DNA of 42,659 nt, from the NCBI GenBank assembly GCA_018882895.1, contig VERF01000016.1, positions 1 through 42,659 on the forward strand, written 5' to 3'. Both the position numbers and the translations under genes were made by a program. The notes under the pieces were generated by a model. It ran no database searches. It saw only the letters and a list, made by a program, of their open reading frames with translations, and was not told the DNA's origin. Of this stretch, positions 16,175-28,100 are shown piece after piece. Position 1 is the first letter of the stretch, and the number at the start of each line of letters is the position of its first letter. Source of the stretch: Candidatus Kapaibacterium sp. (GTDB lineage: Bacteria; Bacteroidota; Ignavibacteria; Kapaibacteriales; Kapaibacteriaceae).

Positions 16175-19100
16175 TGAACACTTCTATGGTCAGAACCATG
16201 AACCGTTTCCTTCGCCCTTGCCTTGCCCTTCTGTTAGTTGTGGGCGTGATGGCTACCGCTGTCACGGCGACTTATGCGCAGATCGAGCGTCAGATAAGCT
16301 ATCAGGGCTTGTTGACGCTGCCCAATGGGTTGCCGCTTGATGACGGCCAATACGACCTCGTCATGCGATTGTATGATGCGCCGGTGGGTGGGAATCTCCT
16401 CTGGGAGGAGACGCAACAGACCATCCTGACGAAGGGGCTGTTCAACGTCTACCTTGGATCGGTCGTCCCGCTCAATGGCGTCGACTTCTTCAATACGCTG
16501 GTCTACCTCGAGACGGCGCTGGCTGGCCAGCCGCCGTTCCCGCGTACGCGTCTGGCCGTCGTGCCGTACGCAATCCGCGCAGAGCGCGCAGGTATAGCCG
16601 ACAGTGTCAGCATCAATGCAGGCGGATTTGTTCGCTCGCTGAATGACGCCGAGGGTAAGGTTGTGATTGCCGGACGTAACGGTATTGCTGTTACTCGCAA
16701 CGGTGATACGATCAGCATTGAGTCGACGATCACGCTGATGGGCATTCAGAACCTATCAAGCCCGCAGTCAACAATCGACATTGGTAATCCAAGCGGTCCG
16801 AACACCACTGTTGACATCCGTGACGGAGCTATCACAGCGATCAAGATCGCCGACAGCACCATTACGACGAACAAGCTTGTTGACAGTGTGATCACGAACA
16901 TCAAGATCGCCGACGGAGCTGTCACCATTGAAAAGATCGCTCCCGGTGTCATCCCAACATCGCTGCCACCGCGCGGCCCAGCCGGTGGCGACCTCACTGG
17001 CACCTATCCGAACCCGACGATCGCTCTTGGTGCTGTGACAGGGCCAAAGATTGCCGACGGTTCGATCTCGACATTGAAGATCGTCGACGGTGCGGTCACA
17101 ACGACTAAGATCCTTGACAACTCCATCACGACGCCGAAGATCGTTGATGGTGCGGTTTCAACGCCTAAGCTCTCTTCCACAGGTGTCTCGGCTGGTACAT
17201 ACGGTGATAACCTAAACATTCCGCGGATCACGGTCGACGATAAGGGTCGTATCACCTTGATCTCGGTTCAGCCGCTTACCAATTTCCCATTTGTCGTGCC
17301 TGCAGGGGGCGACCTAACGGGAACCTATCCCGACCCAATCATCCGCACAAACGCTGTCACATCATCCAAGATCCTCGACTTTAACGTAACAACGTCGAAG
17401 CTTGCCGACGGTGCAGTTACAACGCCGAAGATCGCCATCGGAGCAGTGCGTTCGGAGCAGGTTGCTGACGGATCTCTCACGGTGATCGACCTTGCTCCGG
17501 GAACAATTCCAACGACGCTTCCACCGTCGGGCCCGGCAACAGGCGATCTTTCGGGCTTTTACCCGGCACCGACCTTGTCGACCGCTGCCGGCGCTGGCTC
17601 GAGAATGGTCACGGCGCTGCGGAACAACTTCATTGCTGGAGACGCTAACGTCAATACAGCGAACAACATTGTCATGCTCAACGCGCTGGGTCAGTTCCCG
17701 GCAGCAAACGGCACGTTGATCACGAATCTAAACGTCAACAACGTTGGCTCTGGTGTTTTGGCTGTGCAATTCGGTGGTACGAATTCTTCATCTCCTCTGA
17801 ACAACAACCGGGTGATGGTTTCATCTGGTGGCCGCATCGTTGAGGCTGCGCAGCAGTCAGCCGGACAGTTGCTGATTGGTACCGGAGCAACCACTGCACC
17901 TGCCGTTGGCAACATTGTTGCAGGCACTGGAATGACGGTGACGTATTCTTCGCCGAACATTGTTATCGCATCTACCACACAGCCTGGTACGGCAGCAGAT
18001 CAGACCCTTCGTTGGGATGTTGTTGCTGGTGCATGGGTGCCATCGAGCAACGTTCTTTCCTCGGCTACCGGCAACCTGACTGTTAACGGCAACACGACAC
18101 TTGGAGACGCGGCGCTCGATCAGGTGCGCTTCAACGCTGCAACCGTAGGCATCCCGAACATACCGACGACAACGACCGCCGCCAATGTGCTCATCCGTAA
18201 TGCCACGACTGGAAACGTCGAAGTCTCGACGGCGAATTTCTCGACCTCGACCGTTCCCCTGGCTTCCAACACGGCAGTACGAACGAATGCTGCTGGCCAA
18301 CTTGAGTCCGTCGTTCTCACAAACGGACAACTGCTGATCGGCTCTACTGGTACTACACCTCAGGCAGCCACCGTCACTGGCACCACTAACCGTGTCATCG
18401 TCACCAATGGTCCTGGTTCAATAACACTCAGTCTGCCGCAGGACATTGCGACAACGAGTAACGTAAACTTCAATGCCGTTACCACGGCTAACAATGCTGT
18501 GATTGGCACCGGCCTGCAGGTAGGCGGGGCCGCAACAATTGGCGGCACACTATTGGTAACCGGCGGCACGACTCTCAATAGTTCACTCACGCAGTCGGGC
18601 GGACAAGTTGTCTTTGGCGGCAACGTGGATGCCAACAATGGACTGGATGTGGTCGGTCTCACTACGATGAACGGCGCGCTTACGCAGTCCGGAGGTCAAG
18701 TTACCTTCAGTGGAAATGTTGACGCTTTGGGTGGCCTTGATGTGGCTGGTCTTACGACTATGTCAGGTGCTGTGACGCAGACTATAGGCCAGGTCACTTT
18801 TGGTGGCAATGTTGATGCAAATGCGGGCCTCGATGTGACAGGCCTAACTACGCTTGCTGGCAGTGTTACTCAGTCCGGCGGTACGGTTACTGTTAATGGT
18901 GCAACAACCATCAACAATTTACTCTCGCAATCTGGTGGCCAGGTCACCTTTGGTGGTAACGTCGATGCAAACAATGGCCTTGATGTGCTGGGCGCAAGTC
19001 TCACCGTTGGTGGTGTGAACTTCACGGTCAATCCTGCGAATGGCAACACCTCGATGGCAGGAACACTAAATGCCAATGGCGCGGCAACACTCAATAGTAC

Positions 19101-22100
19101 CCTGGCTGTCACCGGCAGCACTACGTTGAGCGGCAATGTCGTGGCTGGTGATGGAACCGGCGATAACGTCGCCATCAATACGGCCGGCGGCGGCACTCTT
19201 TCGATGAATGGCCTGCCAAACGTCGCAGGTGCGGACGTTCTGATGATCAGCGGTGCGAATGCAGTTTCACGCTTCCCGATCACGGGGCTAATCGGTGCCG
19301 ACGAAGGTTTGACGTATAACGAAGCAGGCAGTGCTAGGGTCCGTCTCGGTTCAACCACCACGACGGCGTCGGCAATGACAGCCAACCGCTTTGTAAATCT
19401 CGGTAACAACGATCTGCGATTTACGACCAATGCAGGTAATTCAACGATCTTGACGCTTGATGGTGATGCGGTCAATTTCGGAGTGGTGATCAACGCTGGT
19501 GGTACGGGAGTCATAGATCATAACGGTGCTTCCCGCTTCACTGGACCAATAACCGCTACCGGAGCTGTTACCCAGTCAGGCGGACAAGTTGTGTTCGGTG
19601 GAAATGTTGATGCCAACAGTGGACTCGATGTTCTAGGAGCCAACCTCACGGTTGGAGGTTCCAACTTCACCGTTATTCCGGCCAGTGGTAATGTTTCCAC
19701 AGCAGGCTCGGTAACGGCCAACGGAGCAGCAATCTTCAATAGCACGATGACCGTTGCTGGTACTTCCACCATGAACGGAAACGTCGTGGCTGGTGACGGC
19801 AACGGCGATAACGTCACGATCAACACTGCCGGTGGTGGCGCACTAACGATGGTTGGACTGCCAGTAGCTGCGGGTGTCGATGTTCTGATGGCCAATGGTG
19901 CCAATATCATCACGCGGACACCAATCAACACGCTCATTAATGCCGATCAGGCATTGACATACAACGAGGGTGGCCTCGGATTTGTTCGACTCGGATCGCC
20001 GAACAACCTCGGTTCGACGATGACGATGAATCGCTTCGTCAATCTTGGAAACTTCGACCTCCGCTTCACGACCAACGGAGGCGCTGTAAACCTCGTGACA
20101 ATGGATGGAGACGCTGTCAACTACGGTGTGGCCATCAATGCGGCCGGTACGGGTTCGATAGCGTTGACCGGTTCGACAATCCATGTTGGTCCATCGACAT
20201 TTACGGGCACGATCACCCAAGGTAGCGGTCAGGTGATCTTCAACGGCAATGTGGACGCAAACGCTGGTCTTGATGTCACGGGGCTTACGACATTGACGGG
20301 TAACGCCACGCAATCCGGCGGAACCGTTACACTGGGCGGCGCAACTACGATCAACAACACGCTGACGCAAACCGGTGCAACTAATCAGGTGTCTTTTGCC
20401 GGCAACGTCGACGCAAACAATGGTCTTGATGTTACCGGCCTCACTACGCTGACCGGTGCAATCACGCAAGGCAGTGGTCAGGTGACATTCAACGGAAACG
20501 TCGATGCGTTTTCTGGACTTGATGTGACGGGTCAGGATCTTACTGTAGGCGGAGCCAATTTCACGGTCAGCCCCCTTTCAGGAAACACAAGCGTCAACGG
20601 TACGCTCACAGTCAATGGCGCCGCAACTCTGAATGGCAATGTAACCATGGGTAATGGTACGAGTGACAACGTCGTCATAGATGTGTCAGGTGGTGCCGGT
20701 ACACTGCGGATGAATGGTCTTGTAGCAGGAGCCGGTACAGACCTGCTGATGATCAATGCGACGAACATCGTGTCGCGTACACCGCTTGCAAATCTCATCG
20801 ATGCTGATCAAGGTGTTACATACAATGAAGCAGGTAGTGCAAGGATGCGACTTGGTTCGACAACGAACGTAGGAGTTCCGTTCGTAACGAATCGGTTCAT
20901 CAACATTGGCAATAACGATCTCACGATCACCACAAATGCAGGTGCACAAAACCTGGTTCTTTTCGATGGTGATGCCACAAATGCGGGAGTGACGGTAACA
21001 CCGTCGGGTACGGGTAGGTTCGTTGTCAATGGTGGAGCCAACCTGAATGGCGCAGTTACAATGACCAATACGGTTACGCAGACGGGTACACTTCAGGTGA
21101 TTTTCGGCGGAAATGTCGATGCCAACAATGGTCTTGATGTGACGGGTCAGAATTTCACCGTGGGGGGCACTCGATTCACAGTAGCGCAAGCTTCAGGTAA
21201 TACGACTATTGGTGGTACAGTAGACGTTACCGGTGCCGCTCAACTTGGGAACACGCTTACGGTTGCTGGTAACTCTACACTGAATGGCAATGTCATTGCT
21301 GGTAACGGCAACGGCGATGACGTTACGATCAACGTCAGCGGAGCTGGTGGTGAGTTAGTGATTAACGGACTGCCGGTAGTTGCTGGCACGGAAGTGCTCA
21401 TGTCGAACGCAGCCAATGTGATCACAAAGACGCCTCTCGTGGCAATAATCGATGCTAATCAGGGTGTCACATACAACGAAGACGGCACCGGAAAGGTCCG
21501 TCTTGGTGGCACCACAAATGCCGTCAACCCATTTGCGGTTGACCGCTTTGTGAATCTCGGAAACTTCGATCTGATGTTTACAACGAGTGCCGGTGCAAAC
21601 AACATCCTTGCTCTCGATGGTGGCGCTCTCAATTACGGAGCGACCATTAATGCCGGTGGCACAGGGTCAATATCACTGAATGGACCTACCAACATCACGG
21701 GTACGACTTCAGTAACAGGCGCCACCACGATCACTGGGACGGTTACGCAGAATGGCGCAGGTCAGGTGACATTCACTGGAAACATCGATGCAAACAACGG
21801 GCTCGATGTTTCGGGTGCTTTCACAGTTGGTGGAAATTCGACGCTCACCGGAAATCTGAACCAGTCAGCAGGTACTGTAACACTTGGAGGTGCGACCACG
21901 ATTGGTGGCGCCACTAACATCAACAACACCCTGATCGTAAGCGGTGCGACCACGCTGTCATCTTCGCTTCGGGTGGATGGCAACACGACACTTGGTGATG
22001 CCGCAGCTGATAACATCACCGTGAACGCGGCAACAGTGACCATGGCAAATCTGCCAACAGCTACGATTGTGAACAAGTTCATCATGAGTGGTACGGGCGG

Positions 22101-25100
22101 GGCTCTGCAGATCCGTGAGATCAACAACATCGTCACCGGTACTGGAACGCCAAATCGTCTTACTCGGTGGGACGCTACGGGTGCCGGCATTCTGGACGCG
22201 AGTCTTTCTGATGACGGTGCTGGTGTATTGTCGCGTTCAGGTAATGTCTCAATCAACCCGGGTGCCGCATTCACACTCTCGACGAACGGTAACTTCTCGG
22301 TCACGGGAGCGACGACACTCACCGGTGCGGCGACAATGAACGGTACGGCGACGATGAACGGTGCGGTCAACATCGGTAATGGTGCGGATGCAGTTGCGGT
22401 GAACGTTACGGGTAGCCAGCTGACTCTTGCCGGTATCGGCACGGCTGTTGGCACAGACGTGCTCATGGCCAATGGTTCGAACGTCGTTACCCGCACACCT
22501 ATAACGACCCTCATCGGAGCCGATCAAGGTCTGTCATACAACGAGGCGGGATCTGCGCGCGTTCGTCTCGGTACAGATGTTCGCGGTCAGAATACCGTCT
22601 CGGGCAATCGGTTTATCGATATCGGTACGACGGCCAAGCTAATCTTTACTACCAACGCAGGAAACGCAGCCGATGACATGCTGACACTCTCAGGGGGCTC
22701 AGTGAACTATGGCCTTGCCCTTCGGTCCAAGGGAACGGGAGCAATCGCCATGAAGGCCGGCGCACTGAATGGAGTCGGTGACGTAACAACCGGAACCCTT
22801 CTGAACCTCACGCCGGCGTCAGGCGCACAGTTCAAGTACTTTGATCCTAATCAAGAGCTGGGCGTCATCCTTGAATCCGGCGCACGTGAAGTGATCATCA
22901 GTGCTGAAGATATCGCCGCAGGGGAAGTCAGTGAGATACGGGTCAAAGGTAGTATGGTAGAGATATCCGGACCGATCTACCAAGCCACGCCGGACCTTGT
23001 GCAGTTCTCTGGCGACGTCGAAATGGCTCGCAAGCTGGACGTAGTTGGCAACTTCGCCGTCAACGGTAACAGATTCATGGTTACCGCCAGCAACGGCAAT
23101 ACGGCCATTCAGGGCAACTTGGCGGTCAACGGAGCAGTAAATCTCGGCGACGGCGTAGGTGCTGATGCCGTCACCGTCAATGTGACAGGCAGTAACCTTA
23201 AGCTCGTAGGCATCGGGACTGTTCCAGGTGCCGATGTACTGATGATTAACGCGACGAATGATGTTTCACGGACTCCGATCACGAACCTCATCGGCGCCGA
23301 TGAAGGCCTCACATACAACGAAGCTGGTTCCGGCAAGGTTAGGTTGGGCGGCACGACCAACACAACGAACCCGCTCACGGGTAATCGTTTTGTAAACCTT
23401 GGTAACAATGATCTGACTTTCACCACAAACAACGGAACTCAGAATGTCATAGTTGTTGATGGGGGCGCAACAAATTCAGGCGTAGCTCTGAATGCCGCTG
23501 GAACCGGTTCGATCGCGTTGTCCGGTACCACAACTGTTGCCGGCAACTCGACATTCACCGGTGCTCTGACGCAAGGTGGCGGCACCGCTACTATCAATGG
23601 TGCGGCTACATTCACCAACAGCATCACGCAGACCGGAACGGGTGCTGTCAACCTTTCTGGTAGCGTTACATCAAATGGCAACCTTGCTGTGAATGGTGCG
23701 ACGACGATCGGTGACGCTGCAGGTGATGCCCTCGTTATCAATGCTGGCAACATAACGGCTAACAACATCCCGGTTGGAACTACGAGTACTTTCGTAACAC
23801 TCAGCGGTACGACGGTACAACAGAGGACGATCAACAACATAGTAACCGGTACAGGTACTCCGAGTCGTATGACGCGTTGGATCACCTCGAGTACAATTGG
23901 TGATGCATCGCTGGACGATAACGGTACAGGAACACTGAGCCGTGCCGTGGGCGACATCGCCATCAATCCAGCTGCAGGAGGCCTGCTGACTACGACGGGC
24001 GGTCTTACGGTATCAGGCGCCACATCACTCGGCTCTACGCTTTCGGTAACTGGTGCTACGACTCTTAATTCGACACTTGCGGTTACGGGCGCCTCGAATT
24101 TGAACGGCACCGTCACCCTGGGTAACGGCGATGCCGATGCCATAACCGTTAACTCTACGGGCGGCCTGTTTGTCAATACCGGCGCCGGTGCTGATCTGAC
24201 CATCACAGAGTCTGCAGTTAGTCGCGCTGGCAACATCGCGATAAACACCGGAGCTACAAACAGCATTACAACCGATGGCAGCTTGATTGTCGACGGTAAC
24301 GCTCAGGTGAAGGGCAACACCACACTGGGCGATGCCTCGACAGATCAGTTGACCGTACTAGGTACCACACTGATCAACACAGGAACGGCAACAGCTTCGA
24401 CGTCGATCGGAAATGCAACCGGAAATTTCACACTCGTCTCGTCAGGACTGAACATCACCTCAGCTGGCGTGATCAGCGATGCCAATAGTGCCGTTGAAGT
24501 AAATGATGATCTCACGGTGTCTGGTGCATCTTCACTACAAGGCTCTCTGCAGGTCACAGGTGCTAGTACACTCAACGGTTCCGTGACACTCGGTAACGGT
24601 GATGCCGATGCGATCACGGTGAACTCTTCTGGTGGAATGGTGATCAATACAGCCGCAGGTGCTGATCTGACGATCACCGAAAGTGCACTCACGCGCAATG
24701 GACAGATTGACATTAACCCAGGTGCGGCAAACAACGTTTCGACAAACGGAAGTCTGGTCGTTGACCGGAATGCTACGATTCGTGGCAACTCCAACATTGG
24801 TGATGCTGCAACAGATGTGATCAGTATCAACGGTCAAACATCGATCAATGGCACTCTTACCCAGTCAGCAGGTCAAGTGATTTTCGGCGGCAATGTCGAT
24901 GCTAACGCAGGGTTGGACGTTCTGGGTACTACGACCATGACAGGAATTGTCAACCAATCTTCGGGTCAGGTAACCTTCGGTGGCAACGTTGATGCCAATG
25001 CCGGGCTTGATGTCGTTGGCACGACTACAATGAACGGTGCTCTTTCCCAGTCAAATGGCCAGGTATTGTTCGGCGGAAATGTTGATGCTAATGCCGGACT

Positions 25101-28100
25101 TGATGTTGTCGGCACAACAACGATGAATGGCGCACTTAACCAGTCAACGGGTCAAGTGACATTCGGCGGTAATGTCGATGCTAACGGTGGGCTGGATGTC
25201 AATGGTGCATCAACATTCACGGGCTCGATGACACAGTCAGGGGGCTCTGTATCCCTCACGGTAAGTGGTGTAGGCAACTCTCTTGCAGTCAATGGTCTGC
25301 CGGCCGGTAGCGTTACCGGCGCAACGCCTGACGACGTCATGCTCATCACGACGGCAACAAATCAGGTCCGCCGCCGTTCGATCGCCGATCTTATTGGTGC
25401 TGAGCAGGGTGTGTCATACAATGAAACGACCACAGACGGCAAGCTTCGCCTAGGCGCCAATGCAATTAATAAGTCGCTGTTTGCGAGCGATCGTTTCATC
25501 AATCAACGTGACTTTGGATTGTCGTTTACCTACACGGACGGTGTTGCTCTTCCACGAACAATGCTTTTCATGGACAATGGCATTGTCAATATGGCTGGTA
25601 CGGTCACGATCAATGGCACCGCTGGGGTGGGTTCCACATCGATCGGCAACGCCTCGAATCTTACAACGCTGACTGGCAGTCAGATAAACCTCCGCGGAAT
25701 TGTTGATCACTCATTGGGAAGTGTCACATTCTCCACGGGGCTCGACAGATTCCTGGTGCAGACAAGTGGTTCCGGTTCGGGTCTAGGAACATCAATCGAA
25801 GTCAACTCTGCCACGGCAGGCATCCTAGCTGTTGCGGATGATGGCACAAACTTGGGAGAGTTGAATGTTGATCCGGGATCGATCGATCTTAACACTACCA
25901 CGGGCGTACGTATCAACTCCCTTAATGAAGGATTCACAAGCATAGGCAATACCACAAATGGCGGTGCGGTATCTATGCTGTCGAGCGGTTCGAATGATGT
26001 CACTGTCAACCCGGGTGGTGATCTCGTTCTAAAGAATATCGACACGGACGCAACACCGACTCAGATGGTAACACTCACAGGTCTGGGCCAAGTCCGTGTA
26101 ACAACTCTCAGTGGCACCGCAGATCAGGGTGTGATATACTCAAGCGGCAAGTATCTGCTTGGCGGTGCTAACAACACACAGGTGCCGTTTACGACGGACC
26201 GCTTCATCAATATCAACAACCGCAATCTCAACTTCACGACCACTGCCGGTACGATTCTAAACCTGAACGGATCCTCAATCACTGCAAATGCAAGCATGGT
26301 GCAATCAGGAGGTACGGTAGCGTTCTCACCAGGTGTCGGAAATCAGTTCCGAGTCACTGGTGCCACAAACATCAACATCGCGGGAACAGATGCGACGTCG
26401 ATCGGTAACACCGGCGCATTGCTGACCCTGCGCGGTTCGAGTGTGGACGTTACGGGGAATGTTTTGGCAAACAGCAATTTGACAGTCACTGGATCAACGA
26501 ATCTTAACGGGGCTGTGAATATTGGTAACGGCGACGCAGACCCTGTAGTGATTAACACCACAGGTGCGTTTTCGCTGGCATCGAACAATCTCAACATTTC
26601 AACTACTGGATCTATCACAGATATCGGTACTGACAACGCAGGAGCAGTATTCATTGATGATGCACTGCTCGTTAGCGGCGCGGCTGGTTTCAATGGCAAT
26701 GTTCGCGTCGGTTCGGCTGGTGCCACGTTCTTCACTGTTGATGCTACCCAGGGTAACGTTTCCACGGAGGCTAACCTTAATGTCAAGGGGAATGTCAAGC
26801 TAGGCGACGCACTAACCGACCTCATTGACGTAATCGGCGTTACTAACGTGACCGGTAACACCACCGTCAAGGGGGCGAACATTCTTCTCGAGACAACGGG
26901 CGCGTCCACAAGCACTGCCTTGACCATGAGTAACAGTGCGACATCCCTTGCTTGGAATGAGGGAACAACTAGCGAACGCGCAATCAGTATGGAAACCGGA
27001 GGCGTCACGCTTTCTTCAAGCACCGGGGCGATCTACACAGAAATCGCCATGACAGATGCAACTATCACTATAGATGGAAATACAACGCTTCCAAAGAACC
27101 TGACAGTCAACGGCAATGTCGCCCTCGGCAATAGTGCGTCGCTTGACGCAGTCACGGTTACGGCGGCGACCACCATCACGGGTGCTGTTGGAATCAATTC
27201 CACCGGCGGTGCCACAACCACCATCGGCAACGCAACCACCGGCGGAGCAGTGTCGATCTCTTCAGCAGGGGTAAATAACATTACTGTGAATCCGGGAGGA
27301 GACCTTGTTCTTCAGAACATAGACGCCGATGCAGTTCCTACCCAGATGCTGACATTGACCGCCACGGGAGCAGTCCGCAGGACGACTCTTTCTGGAACTG
27401 CTGATCAGGGTGTCATCTACACCAACGGCCAGTATCTGCTTGGAGGTGCTACATCAACGCAGGTGCCGTTTACCTCCAACCGTTTCATTAACATCGGCAG
27501 TCAAAATCTGAACTTCACGACATCTGCTGGTACGCTCGTGAACTTGACGGGTTCAACTGTTACTGTTTCGGGTAATGTCACGCAGACATCTGGCGACGTG
27601 AGTTTTACTCCGGGTGCGGGCAAGACGTTCTCCGTGACGGGTGTAACAACAATTGCCGGAGTAACGAACATTAATTCCGGAGCCGCCGCCACAACAAACA
27701 TTGGTACCGGCGCGGGTACGAATACAATCCTTGGTGCGACATTCATCAACGCCACCGGTACAGCAGCGACATCCATTGGTAACACAGGCCTTCTGACGTT
27801 GAAGGGGGCATCGGTTGACGTTACAGGGAATATTCAAGCGAATAATGGTCTTACAGTGACAGGTGCATCAATCCTCAATGGCGCTGCAACAATCGGCAAC
27901 GGGGATGCAGATGCAGTTGCCATTAATACCACGGGAACTTTCACACTAAACTCATCGAACATCAAGATCGACGCAAACGGAAACATCTCGGACAATGTCG
28001 GATCTGTTGAAATTGTGGACGATCTGCGTGTTGCAGGTGCGACCACACTTGAAGGTTCTATTACCCAAACTGGCGGCGCGCAAGTTTCCTTCTCGGGAAA

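Noticed and set aside
18582-25221. Regular short repeats that might suggest a CRISPR array
   Set aside because: The repeats are coding, in frame, 93 bp long without unique spacers, and vary at silent positions; no cas gene is nearby.
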